NCBI GenBank assembly: GCA_902768975.1
Contig: CACXMZ010000003.1
Coordinates: 1 to 54,940 of the forward strand
Reading direction: 5' to 3'
From: an uncultured Coriobacteriaceae bacterium
GTDB lineage: Bacteria; Actinomycetota; Coriobacteriia; Coriobacteriales; Eggerthellaceae
DNA length: 54,940 nt
Numbering within the stretch: the stretch's first letter is position 1; every line of letters starts with the position of its first letter. The notes below the pieces were generated by a model, which did not search any database, had not been told where the DNA came from, and worked only from the letters and a program-made list of their open reading frames with translations. Shown piece after piece: positions 1-6,756 of the stretch. A program made the translations under genes and the position numbers.

Positions 1-2
1 AG

Positions 3-416
3 GGATACCAGGTGATAGAGATTAGCACGATGGCGTTTATAGTACCTGGGGCATGGCTATTGTTGAGGGGTGGCTATCCTTTCTGGACGGTCTTTGTTAG
101 TATGGCTGTGTTTGAGGCACTGAATCATGCCTGTACGGTATGGTTTGCCAGCACGAGATATGGTTTCCCGTGGCGTTATTTCATCAAGGATGTGTATCTG
201 CCATTTGCTGTGATGACTGTCATTGCTTTCTGTATGGTCTATGGGGGAAGGACTTCTGGACTGGCAGAGTCTGCGTCTTTTCTTGAAGTGGCAGGCTGGT
301 GTCTCGTCATTGAATGGATCATGCTGGCATTGGTAGCCTGCATTGTGCTGAAAAGACAGGAACGAGAAATGTTGTATGGCCTGCTGGCCAAAAAGCTATG
401 GAGACGAAAGGCGTAA
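3..416 (+). CDS. C-terminal fragment of a polysaccharide flippase-like membrane protein
   Basis: The reading frame is open at the left edge of the window, so only the last ~138 codons are present. The visible part has several hydrophobic helices separated by short basic loops and ends in a basic tail (LAKKLWRRKA), as in Wzx/MATE-type lipid-linked oligosaccharide flippases. The next gene, which overlaps its last bases, is a family-2 glycosyltransferase, and this pairing is common in O-antigen or capsule loci. Base composition and codon use are unlike everything after ~670 and look like Bacteroidota. The family call is an inference from hydropathy and neighbour; it could be another polytopic membrane protein of the same locus. 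Confidence 0.5.
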   Translation, partial: GYQVIEISTMAFIVPGAWLLLRGGYPFWTVFVSMAVFEALNHACTVWFASTRYGFPWRYFIKDVYLPFAVMTVIAFCMVYGGRTSGLAESASFLEVAGWCLVIEWIMLALVACIVLKRQEREMLYGLLAKKLWRRKA

Positions 417-667
417 AGGTTTCTATCATCATACCTGTTTATAATGTGGCTCCGTATATAGGAGAATGTCTGCAGAGCGTGATGCAGCAGAGCTACAAGG
501 GTGATGTAGAATGCATCCTCGTTGATGATTGTGGATTGGATGAAAGCATCGTCATTGCAGAGCAGATGATAAAGGAGTATAACGAGAACGAAGGACGAAG
601 AACGAAAGACGATAACGTTAGGGGGAGGATTAGGTTTAGGATTTTACACCATGAGCGGAACAGGGGA
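401..667 (+). pseudogene. Family-2 glycosyltransferase, N-terminal fragment cut at the junction
   Basis: The ATG at 401 starts a GT-A fold glycosyltransferase: VSIIIPVYNVAPYI, then CLQSVMQQS, then ILVDDCGLDES (nucleotide-binding Asp pair), then ILHHERNRG, the usual motif before SxARNxG. The frame stays open to 778, but after the NRG at 659-667 the translated residues stop resembling any glycosyltransferase. From there the DNA encodes a transporter on the opposite strand. Family members are about 250-350 residues, so roughly two thirds is missing. The start overlaps the end of the flippase fragment. It is an orphan fragment created by a genome break or assembly join. Confidence 0.75.
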
Positions 668-1480
668 AATGGCTTCGAAAGGTTCGAAGATGCTTGGCGG
701 AATAAGTTCGGTGACTATTTCGGCAAAGCTTCGGTCGATAGGGAGGGTGAATTCGGCCGCGATGCTACGGACGTTTGAAAACAACAGGAGTGTCATGGAC
801 GTTGCGATAATCGCAAGGAAAATGGCAAAGACAGACGTGCCAAACGTTCGCACTTGCATGCGGCGTATGCTGGAGTCCCTCTGTGCTGTAATGTAGGCGC
901 TGGTAAGGTTGTAGAGGAGCGAAAAGAAGGTCATGGGTGCGCCAACCATGAGTGCCGCGTTTGTGTAGAGCTTTTCGAGCGGGAAGATGTAGCCGTCAAG
1001 CAGCTCCATTTGCGCGGGGGTGTCCATAGTGGTGCGAATGTAGGCGTAGCACACAAAGGCGAGTAGCGTGGCAACGATGCAGGCGGGCAGCGACTTGTGC
1101 ATAGCCCTTCGTACCGAAATGGTAATGGCGTTGTAGCCCGTGCGATAGCTGAAGTCCAGCTTGTCGTCGTGGCCCTTGAGGATTTTGTCTTCGAGCGAGT
1201 CGGCGCCTTCGGCGTAGGGGGTGAACATGCGGCCTTCGAAGGCGATTCGGATGCTCAGGTCGCCCAGCTTGTTTACGCCGGAAATGCTGAGGTCGGTGTT
1301 TTCGTCGAGGCCCCAGTCGACCAGCTTTTGCATAAGGCTTTCGAAGACGAGCAGGGCTTCGGAAGCGACTTGTGTGCTGATGTCCCTGCGGGTGAGCATG
1401 TTTTCGACAAAGGAATACGCGCCTGTGAAGTCGCCGTCTTTGATACGGAAGGTTTCGTCGTATTTCTTTACTGAAATCAT
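644..1480 (-). pseudogene. Dicarboxylate/amino acid:cation symporter with N-terminal cytosolic domain, C-terminus lost
   Basis: The product is 278 residues. Residues ~125-278 contain membrane helices and the motif ELIPPSIFEPFEAISPVPL, typical of the sodium/proton:dicarboxylate symporter family (DAACS, GltP/DctA-like), which moves C4-dicarboxylates or glutamate into the cell. Complete family members run more than 400 residues and carry the substrate-binding HP1/HP2 loops in the missing half. Here the frame ends in VPLMV-stop exactly where the foreign left-hand sequence begins, so the stop codon is probably not native. Residues ~1-120 form a soluble extension not normal for the family; the helix VASEALLVFESLMQKLVDWG recalls the N-box helix of GHKL ATPases, a tentative likeness. 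No clear ribosome-binding site precedes the ATG. Confidence 0.6.
647..667. other. Chimeric junction with ~21-nt overlap
   Basis: These bases read plausibly in both flanking genes: HHERNRG of the glycosyltransferase on the plus strand, and SPVPLMV of the symporter on the minus strand. Left of here composition is Bacteroidota-like; right of here it is the host genome. A shared word of about 21 bases is what a short-k-mer assembly join would leave. Confidence 0.6.
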
Positions 1481-1618
1481 AGGTTAACAATACCACGCGA
1501 AAAGGCTTTTGTCTTGACCGTGGGGTTTGCTCCAAAAGGGGGACAAGGGTACCGTTGCTGTATAATTCCTGCTAAAATATACGTAGTTTCTAATTATCTA
1601 TAAAGGAAATACGCATAT

Positions 1619-1918
1619 ATGAGTAATCTATTTGACATCCAGAAGCTGCCGGGAGAAATGCTCCAAGAAGTAGCAGCCCGCGAAAAGGCGCTCCGCAAGA
1701 AGAAGGGCTTTTCTCAAGAGGAACTTGCACGCAAAGCTCGTGTTAGCCTTGGGTCGCTGCGTCGCTTTGAACAAACAGGGCGCATCTCCTTCGAATCGCT
1801 CGTTGCTATTTCGTTTGCGCTTGGCTGTGAAAACGAATTGGAAGGGCTGTTTGCCAAACCTGCCTATGCTTCCATTCAGGAGGTGATAGACGATGCCAAA
1901 AAAGCCCAGCACCATTAG
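1619..1918 (+). CDS. hipB: HipB-like XRE-family antitoxin/repressor
   Basis: A 99-residue DNA-binding protein. An XRE helix-turn-helix spans about residues 25-80 (FSQEELARKARVSLGSLRRFEQTGRISFESLVAISFALGC). It lies directly upstream of, and overlaps by 26 bp, a HipA-family kinase, the standard hipBA order. In that family HipB binds and neutralises HipA and represses the shared promoter. The ATG at 1619 is preceded by AAAGGAAA at good spacing. A TATAAT at 1560-1565 is a possible -10 but no good -35 is visible. Operon coupling by overlap suggests tight stoichiometric expression. Confidence 0.8.
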   Translation: MSNLFDIQKLPGEMLQEVAAREKALRKKKGFSQEELARKARVSLGSLRRFEQTGRISFESLVAISFALGCENELEGLFAKPAYASIQEVIDDAKKAQHH

Positions 1919-3020
1919 CCCTGCCACTCTAAACGTGTTGCTTGACGGGGAGCACGTAGGTACGCTCGCACAAACAGTAGAGGGTCCCGTTGCCTTTCAG
2001 TATTCCGATGCGTGGCTGCAAAACGGCTTTTCAATTAGCCCGCGTAGTTTGCCGTTGGACGAAGGTGTTTTTGTTCCCCAGTGGCAGCCCTTCGCTGGGC
2101 TCTTCGGAGTTTTTCATGACAGCCTGCCAGACGGGTGGGGCGCTCTTTTGCTTGACCGCATGTTGGCCAGGCAAGGTATTGACCCTGCGACCGTTGGTCC
2201 ACTTGCGCGCCTTGCTATTGTAGGCAGCACAGGCCGCGGTGGATTAAGCTACCAGCCTGAAGAAACGCTTCTACAGGAAAGCTTGCCGCTTGACTTGGAC
2301 GAGCTGGCGCAACATTGCAGGCAAATTTTCGATAATGCCCAAGCGGACAATCCGGATTATTTCGATGCCGTGTACGCCGCAGGTGGCTCGTCGGGTGGTG
2401 CGCGACCGAAGGCGTATTTTGAAGACGCCGAAGGAAGTTGGCTGGTTAAGTTTCCTTCCCGCATAGATTCAGAAAACATCGGTCAACTTGAATATGATTA
2501 CGCCCTTTGTGCGCAAAGCTGTGGAATAGACATGCCCGACGTTCGTTTATTTCCTTCAAAAATATGTGGCGGTTATTTTGCGTCGCGCCGTTTCGACCGC
2601 GAAGGCACGTGTCACATTCATATGCTTTCGGCTTCGGGCTTGCTGGAAGTTTCGCATCGAGTACCTGCACTTGACTACCGTAGCTTGTTCCAGCTTTCGT
2701 ACTTCCTTACAGGTGGCAGCGACGAAGCGGAACAGCTATTTAGGCGCATGTGCTTTAACGTATTTGCGCACAACCACGACGACCATTCGAATAATTTCTC
2801 GTGGCTGTGTGAACAGGGCGTTTGGCGTTTGGCCCCCGCATACGATCTTACCTATTCAAGCACGGCATTTGGTGGCCACACAACCACCGTGTTGGGCAAC
2901 GGCAACCCCGGTATGGAAGACGTGCTTGCTTTGGCGAAGGAAGTTGGTCTTCCGCAGGCGGCTGCAAAGCGAATCACAGAGCAAGTCCAGGAGGCCTGCC
3001 AGGAAATCATTCCCGCATAG
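1893..3020 (+). CDS. hipA: HipA-family Ser/Thr kinase toxin
   Basis: A 375-residue protein. The N-terminal subdomain (about residues 10-115) has FSISPRSLPL and FGVFHDSLPDGWGALLLDR, typical of HipA-N. The kinase core has a glycine-rich AGGSSGGARPKA loop, WLVKFPS (ATP lysine), YFASRRFDR, the catalytic FNVFAHNHDDHSNN and the metal-binding PAYDLTYS motif. The characterised relative phosphorylates glutamyl-tRNA synthetase and halts translation. This protein is shorter than E. coli HipA (440 residues), closer to short HipA variants, so the target could differ. All catalytic motifs appear intact, so it is probably active. It overlaps the hipB-like gene. Confidence 0.85.
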   Translation: MPKKPSTISPATLNVLLDGEHVGTLAQTVEGPVAFQYSDAWLQNGFSISPRSLPLDEGVFVPQWQPFAGLFGVFHDSLPDGWGALLLDRMLARQGIDPATVGPLARLAIVGSTGRGGLSYQPEETLLQESLPLDLDELAQHCRQIFDNAQADNPDYFDAVYAAGGSSGGARPKAYFEDAEGSWLVKFPSRIDSENIGQLEYDYALCAQSCGIDMPDVRLFPSKICGGYFASRRFDREGTCHIHMLSASGLLEVSHRVPALDYRSLFQLSYFLTGGSDEAEQLFRRMCFNVFAHNHDDHSNNFSWLCEQGVWRLAPAYDLTYSSTAFGGHTTTVLGNGNPGMEDVLALAKEVGLPQAAAKRITEQVQEACQEIIPA

Positions 3021-3030
3021 GGGGCAAGGA

Positions 3031-3092
3031 GGGACGGAGGTATTTATCTCAAAACTCCTCCGTCCCCATTTGAGACAGGGTACCGTCCCCTT
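3031..3092. repeat. REP-like hairpin downstream of hipA
   Basis: A 10-bp perfect stem (GGGACGGAGG at 3031-3040 with CCTCCGTCCC at 3057-3066) is followed by TTTGAGACAGGGTACCGTCC. The word GGGACAAGGGTACC also occurs at 1541-1554, left of hipB. GGGACGG/GGTACCGTCCC-type palindromes are common dispersed REP elements. This copy also serves as the only terminator-like structure after hipA. Confidence 0.5.
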
Positions 3093-3283
3093 GTTCGTAC
3101 TGTGAAAAGCCATTTTGTGTAAGTGACTAGAAATTCGCGCCCTCTGACCTGGCGTGAGAGAAATCTGTGACTTTTTTGCTTAAGTTTCGTTGACATTTCT
3201 GTGGTGCTTTTTGAGACATATTTGAGACTTATCTGTTGAGCTTTGTGAGACCTTTTATCGCTAGAGTAAATAGTGCTCAGCGG

Positions 3284-3289
3284 TATAAG
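3284..3289 (+). promoter_or_regulatory. Possible -10 (TATAAG) for the small peptide gene in R1
   Basis: TATAAG lies about 50 nt upstream of the ATG at 3339 and is conserved in R2. No good -35 is apparent, so this is tentative; transcription could start earlier in the strongly conserved leader. Confidence 0.25.
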
Positions 3290-3338
3290 CCCTGTGCGTA
3301 AGCAGCGCCTTCTTGCCATGGAGAGGAGGTGATTGCTC

Positions 3339-3461
3339 ATGGACCTAGCGATTGCAATCGTTCAACTGATAACTGAGTTATTGGCGCTGGCGGCTGCCGC
3401 TGTAGGTCTCGTGACCGGGTCGCGTAAAACGCGCCAATGTAAGCGAAAACGTAGGCGTTAA
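3339..3461 (+). CDS. Small hydrophobic/cationic peptide, copy 1 (type I toxin-like)
   Basis: A 40-residue ORF with a very strong Shine-Dalgarno (GGAGAGGAGGTG, about 7 nt before the ATG). Residues 2-26 form one hydrophobic helix (DLAIAIVQLITELLALAAAA) and residues 29-40 a strongly basic tail (RKTRQCKRKRRR). This layout is that of membrane-acting type I toxins of the Fst/Ldr/Hol_Tox kind, although I do not recognise a specific family. Compared with copy 2 there are 7 synonymous codon changes, 5 conservative replacements (A/V, V/M, T/A, G/T, S/T) and no indels, which argues that the peptide is translated and selected. The stop codon sits in the loop of a terminator-like hairpin. Confidence 0.6.
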   Translation: MDLAIAIVQLITELLALAAAAVGLVTGSRKTRQCKRKRRR

Positions 3462-3470
3462 CCTACGTTT
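3447..3470. terminator. Hairpin overlapping the peptide stop codon, possibly bidirectional
   Basis: AAACGTAGG (3447-3455) pairs with CCTACGTTT (3462-3470), with the TAA in the loop. On the minus strand the stem is followed by TTTTC, on the plus strand by TTTCTCAATTTC. The same hairpin is kept in R2 at 5703-5726. It could end both the peptide mRNA and a convergent antisense RNA. Confidence 0.5.
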
Positions 3471-3520
3471 CTCAATTTCAACGGCGCTGCGTTCCACTCG
3501 CATAGGCAGCCGCTGAGTAG

Positions 3521-3529
3521 ATTGTACCA
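3521..3529 (-). promoter_or_regulatory. Antisense extended -10 promoter (TGGTACAAT)
   Basis: Read on the minus strand, TGG-TACAAT is an extended -10. Transcription would start near 3514 and run ~65-70 nt into the hairpin at the end of the peptide ORF. The sequence is identical in R2 (5780-5788). The arrangement resembles the convergent toxin/antisense RNA pair of the Fst par loci. Confidence 0.4.
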
Positions 3530-3729
3530 CATCTGACGTTCCATTCCTCATTTATTCACCGCAGTATAAAACGCAAGTTCAGGCAGTCAAAATGGCCATT
3601 GTGCAAATATGTCAATCGGCGGTTTACCTATTGTGTTGCCTTGCACAGTATCTTTTTCGTGTCGTGTTACACAACGGAAAGAAATGGGTCGAGCTCCTAT
3701 TGCCTGACTCAAAGAAGAAAGGACGCATC

Positions 3730-4371
3730 ATGAAAAAGGGACTGACCGAACTGGTATTCATCGTTGACCGCAGCGGATCAATGGCGGGGCTTGAAGCCGA
3801 CACCATCGGTGGCATCAACGCAACGCTGGAAAAGAATCGCGCACTTGAGAGCGAGGCGAACGTTTCCATCGTGCTGTTCGACAACGTGTCTGAAGTGTTG
3901 GTAGACCGCAAACCCCTTACCGAAGTGGGCAACCTTACCGAAGACGACTATTGGGTGCGCGGCTGCACAGCGCTGCTGGACGCGGTGGGCGGTGCCATTA
4001 AGCATACGGCTCGCGTGCAGGACTACATGCCAAGCGAGTACAAGGCTGAACACGTCATTTTTGTTATTACGACCGACGGCTATGAAAATGCAAGCACGGA
4101 ATACAGCTACAAAAAGGTGAAAAAGCTTATCGAAAAGCGCACCAAGGAAGGCTGGGAGTTTATCTTCTTGGGCGCCAATATTGATGCGGTAAGCGAAGCG
4201 GCGCGCATAGGCATTGGGTCCAAGCGTGCGGTTACTTATTTGGCCGACACGGAAGGCAGCAACATTATGCACGAGGCTGTTTCCGTGGCATGCTGCAGTA
4301 TCCGCGACTGTGGTGAGCTGGATGCAAACTGGAAGGCTGAAGTTGAGGCCGACACCGCGGCGCGCGGATAG
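3730..4371 (+). CDS. VWA-domain protein with intact MIDAS
   Basis: The start at 3730 is chosen over upstream in-frame starts because AGAAAGGA precedes it and the VWA fold begins at once (MKKGLTELVFIVDRSGSMAG). The product is 213 residues, essentially a single von Willebrand A domain. The metal-ion-dependent adhesion site is complete: DRSGS at residues 13-17, the Thr in GCTALLDAVG and the Asp in TTDGYEN. No signal peptide or membrane segment is seen, so it is cytosolic. Similar stand-alone VWA proteins occur in many Firmicutes and Actinobacteria, but I know of no assigned role. It is followed at 75 bp by another conserved gene, and the two are bracketed by repeats R1 and R2. Confidence 0.75.
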   Translation: MKKGLTELVFIVDRSGSMAGLEADTIGGINATLEKNRALESEANVSIVLFDNVSEVLVDRKPLTEVGNLTEDDYWVRGCTALLDAVGGAIKHTARVQDYMPSEYKAEHVIFVITTDGYENASTEYSYKKVKKLIEKRTKEGWEFIFLGANIDAVSEAARIGIGSKRAVTYLADTEGSNIMHEAVSVACCSIRDCGELDANWKAEVEADTAARG

Positions 4372-4445
4372 CATATAGGCGCCTCACCAATCGAGTACGC
4401 GGATAGCAGGCAGGCGTCCCAGCAATCGAGTACAATCTAATTCAA

Positions 4446-5213
4446 ATGGCTAAGCATATGAAAGATACTATGCCTGACAGGCAGGACCAGGGCGCGATAG
4501 CACGTCACTCAGAGCGTGCGCTCGACCCTGGCCTGCGTGCGCGTCATAAGAACCGTGAACTTGACCCTAGCCTGCGTGCGCGTATTGCTGCTTTTATCGA
4601 CCAGTTCTTTGAAGGCGAAAGCGAAGACGAGGGCTTAGGTCTTGAGGCGGTCGAAAGCGCTGACTTTGGAGTAGGCGAGTGCGTAGATTTCGATGAATCT
4701 GAAGGCAGCACGTTCGTCTGCCTGAGTTATGATAGCGCACTATCTGAAGAAGAATCCGTGTTTGACAAACTCGTGAGTAGTAAGCCCATGGCGGGAAAGC
4801 CTGCACGAGAAAAGGTCAAGCTAGAATCTCCCGCGCTTGGTGCAGCGCCACAGGGTTTGCGTGCGTGGCTCGACCAGGTGGACGAACCTTTCACCACCAC
4901 GCTTTTGGCGCTTATCGACCACAAAGGCATGCAGGACACAGAAGTGTACAAGCGCGCGCATATCAGTCGCCAGCTGTTCAGCCGCATTCGCAGCGACGCG
5001 AATTATCGACCCGCGAAGGAAACGGTGCTGGCACTGACGGTAGGGCTGCAGTTGAACCCCGAAGAAGCCCGTGACCTGCTGGAACGCGCTGGTTTTGCCC
5101 TTTCACGTTCGAGCAAGCGAGACGTTATCGTGGAGTATTTTTTGGAAAAGGGCATATATAACATCATGGATATCAACGCGGCGCTTCACGAATTTGACCA
5201 AGCCTTGTTGTAG
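4446..5213 (+). CDS. Conserved hypothetical protein with C-terminal HTH-like domain, VWA partner
   Basis: A 255-residue protein. The N-terminus is charged and carries two short repeats (LDPGLRAR, LDPSLRAR). The middle, about residues 55-130, is acidic and probably disordered. The C-terminal ~110 residues (ALIDHKGMQDTEVYKRAHIS, RQLFSRIRSDANYRPAKETV, LALTVGLQLNPEEARDLLER) form a helix-turn-helix-like, all-helical module that I recognise from conserved proteins found next to VWA genes. It may bind nucleic acid or the VWA protein; function unknown. No ribosome-binding site is obvious before the ATG at 4446; an ATG at 4458 is an alternative. Confidence 0.65.
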   Translation: MAKHMKDTMPDRQDQGAIARHSERALDPGLRARHKNRELDPSLRARIAAFIDQFFEGESEDEGLGLEAVESADFGVGECVDFDESEGSTFVCLSYDSALSEEESVFDKLVSSKPMAGKPAREKVKLESPALGAAPQGLRAWLDQVDEPFTTTLLALIDHKGMQDTEVYKRAHISRQLFSRIRSDANYRPAKETVLALTVGLQLNPEEARDLLERAGFALSRSSKRDVIVEYFLEKGIYNIMDINAALHEFDQALL

Positions 5214-5594
5214 CGTTGGTGACGCACTAGCACGCAAGTTGGTTGACGAGATGCTCAACGATGATTTCCCCGAGTTTGACTAATTAAAAGCGAGTTTTGC
5301 CAAAAATTTGCCACACAGTTATTAAATCTCGAAAGTGCGAGCTTTTGTGTTCGCGCTGTGAAAAGCCATTTTGTGTAAGTGTTTAGAAATTCGCGCCCTC
5401 TGACCTGGCGTGAGAGAAATCTGTGACCTTTTTGCTTAAGTTTCGTTGAGGTTTCTGTGGTGCTTTTTGAGACATATTTGAGACGTATCTGTTGAGCTTT
5501 GTGCGACCTTTTATCGCTAGAGTAAGTAGTGCTCAGCGGTATAAGCCCTGTGCGTAAGCAGCGCCTTCTTGCCATGGAGAGGAGGTGATTGCTC

Positions 5595-5717
5595 ATGGAC
5601 CTTGCAATTGCGATCGTTCAACTGATAACTGAGTTATTAGCGCTGGCGGCTGCGGTTGTGGGTCTGATGGCCACGACGCGTAAAACGCGCCAATGTAAGC
5701 GAAAACGTAGGCGTTAG
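5595..5717 (+). CDS. Small hydrophobic/cationic peptide, copy 2 (type I toxin-like)
   Basis: A 40-residue paralogue of the peptide at 3339, with identical first 20 residues and identical basic tail (RKTRQCKRKRRR). The ribosome-binding site GGAGAGGAGGTG is unchanged. Differences are limited to positions in the helix (A21V, V25M, T26A, G27T, S28T). The stop codon TAG falls in the loop of the same hairpin (5703-5726). If this is a type I toxin, the antisense promoter at 5780-5788 would supply its antidote RNA. Confidence 0.6.
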   Translation: MDLAIAIVQLITELLALAAAVVGLMATTRKTRQCKRKRRR

Positions 5718-5726
5718 CCTACGTTT
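5703..5726. terminator. Hairpin overlapping the stop codon of peptide copy 2
   Basis: AAACGTAGGC (5703-5712) pairs with GCCTACGTTT (5717-5726). It matches the R1 hairpin, with one additional G-C pair replacing a C/A mismatch, so the structure is kept. Confidence 0.5.
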
Positions 5727-5779
5727 CACAAAAAACAAACGGCGCTGCGTCAACACTCGCATAGGCAGCCGCTGAGTAG

Positions 5780-5788
5780 ATTGTACCA
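5780..5788 (-). promoter_or_regulatory. Antisense extended -10 promoter in R2
   Basis: TGGTACAAT on the minus strand, identical to the R1 copy at 3521-3529, positioned to produce a ~65-nt RNA ending in the hairpin. Confidence 0.4.
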
Positions 5789-5916
5789 CATCTGACATTC
5801 CATTCCTCATTTATTCACCGCAGGTTTCGGAAGAAATAAACTAGAACTACCTGCCTTATAGGTCGCCCGCCTGTCCTTTGCTTATTGAAAAGCGTTGCTA
5901 AGCAAAGATGCGGGAG

Positions 5917-5925
5917 TGGTAAAAT
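5917..5925 (+). promoter_or_regulatory. Extended -10 promoter of lemA
   Basis: TGG-TAAAAT lies 31 nt upstream of the GTG start at 5957; a TTGCTA at 5895-5900 is a weak -35 with a long 19-nt spacer. Confidence 0.4.
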
Positions 5926-5956
5926 TAGGTAAATGAACAGGCGAGAGGAGCCCATC

Positions 5957-6508
5957 GTGAGTCCCATTACCATCATTTTGCTCGTACTTGTTATTGTGGC
6001 AGCAGCGTTCATTGCCTATTACAACAAGTTTGTACGCATGCGTAACATGGTGGACAACGCCTGGGCCCAAGTGGACGTGCAGCTGCAGCGCCGCTACGAC
6101 CTTATTCCCAACCTAGTGGAAACCGTGAAGGGCTATGCTGCCCATGAACAGGCAACGCTGGATTCGGTGACGCAGGCGCGCAGTAAGGTGGCAGGTGCGC
6201 ACACGCCCACGGAACGCATGGAGGCCGAAAACGTACTTTCGGGCACGCTGAAAAGCCTGTTTGCAGTAGCCGAGCAGTACCCCGACTTGAAGGCGAATGC
6301 TGGTTTTGTGACTTTGCAGCAGCAGCTGGAAGAAACTGAAGACAAGATCAGCTACATGCGTCAGAGCTTCAACGACACTGTTATGAAGTACAACACAGCC
6401 ATTCAGCAATTCCCGGGCACGCTGTTTTCTAGCCTCTTTGGGTTTGAGCGCCGTGCCAGCTACGACGCAGACCTCGGCACCGACACTGCCCCCGAAATCG
6501 GCTTCTAG
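5957..6508 (+). CDS. lemA: LemA family membrane-anchored protein
   Basis: A 183-residue protein with one N-terminal membrane helix (ITIILLVLVIVAAAFIAYY) followed by the LemA helical domain: NMVDNAWAQVDVQLQRRYDL, IPNLVETVKGYAAHE, and a conserved tail FPGTLFSSLFGF. LemA proteins are anchored by the helix with the helical bundle outside or inside the membrane; molecular role unsettled. The GTG at 5957 is preferred because GAGAGGAG stands 7 nt upstream; an ATG at 5933 is in frame but lacks such a site. The neighbour beyond tRNA-Ser is a DUF2207 protein, a very common genomic partner of LemA. Confidence 0.85.
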   Translation: MSPITIILLVLVIVAAAFIAYYNKFVRMRNMVDNAWAQVDVQLQRRYDLIPNLVETVKGYAAHEQATLDSVTQARSKVAGAHTPTERMEAENVLSGTLKSLFAVAEQYPDLKANAGFVTLQQQLEETEDKISYMRQSFNDTVMKYNTAIQQFPGTLFSSLFGFERRASYDADLGTDTAPEIGF

Positions 6509-6553
6509 CGGAAGCGGTCGCGATTTGGGTCTACGGCGGCCCTCTGGTATGCA

Positions 6554-6581
6554 AACGCCCCGTTGCCGGGGCGTTAGTTTT
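6554..6581. terminator. Terminator between lemA and tRNA-Ser
   Basis: AACGCCCCG (6554-6562), TTGC loop, CGGGGCGTT (6567-6575), then AGTTTT. It can end the lemA transcript and, read from the other strand, tRNA-Ser. Confidence 0.8.
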
Positions 6582-6584
6582 CGC

Positions 6585-6675
6585 TGGCGGAGAGATGGGG
6601 ATTCGAACCCCAGATACCCTTTTGGGGTATACTCGCTTAGCAGGCGAGCACCTTCGGCCTCTCGGTCATCTCTCC
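6585..6675 (-). tRNA. tRNA-Ser (GCT)
   Basis: A class II tRNA on the minus strand: acceptor stem GGAGAGA/TCTCTCC, discriminator G, encoded CCA (6585-6587), anticodon arm CTCGC-CTGCTAA-GCGAG (anticodon GCT, codons AGC/AGU), long variable arm, and T-arm GGGGTTCGAATCCCC. Length 91 including CCA. Confidence 0.95.
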
Positions 6676-6756
6676 GGAACTCTTTTGCGCAACCCTAATG
6701 GAAGCGCGACAAAGTATAATACCTCATAGCATAACTATTCTGCAAGGAGGGAGCGC

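Larger units (their letters stand above)
3093..3564. repeat. Direct repeat R1 (~470 bp), copy of R2 at 5350-5823
   Basis: The segment from TTCGTACTGTG to TTCACCGCAG recurs at 5350-5823 with only scattered substitutions and an almost unchanged 250-bp leader. Each copy contains, in order: a conserved leader, GGAGAGGAGGTGATT as ribosome-binding site, a 40-codon ORF, a hairpin overlapping its stop, and an antisense extended -10. The two copies bracket the VWA gene pair. No transposase is visible. Confidence 0.9.
5350..5823. repeat. Direct repeat R2 (~470 bp), copy of R1
   Basis: Same architecture as R1 (3093-3564). Differences cluster in the C-terminal half of the peptide helix and in the spacer after the hairpin. 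The left neighbour, 5214-5349, holds only remnants; an open stretch ending LVDEMLNDDFPEFD at 5283 could be a gene tail. Together with R1, R2 encloses a 1.8-kb cargo. Confidence 0.9.

Noticed and set aside
3044-3340. Minus-strand ORF of 98 codons over R1 and its 113-codon counterpart over R2 (5255-5596)
   Set aside because: Similarity only reflects the DNA repeat; differences between copies are mostly amino-acid changing, C-termini diverge outside the repeat, and no ribosome-binding site precedes the ATG.
5255-5283. Open stretch ending LVDEMLNDDFPEFD as a gene
   Set aside because: No start or upstream homology; at most a gene-tail remnant.
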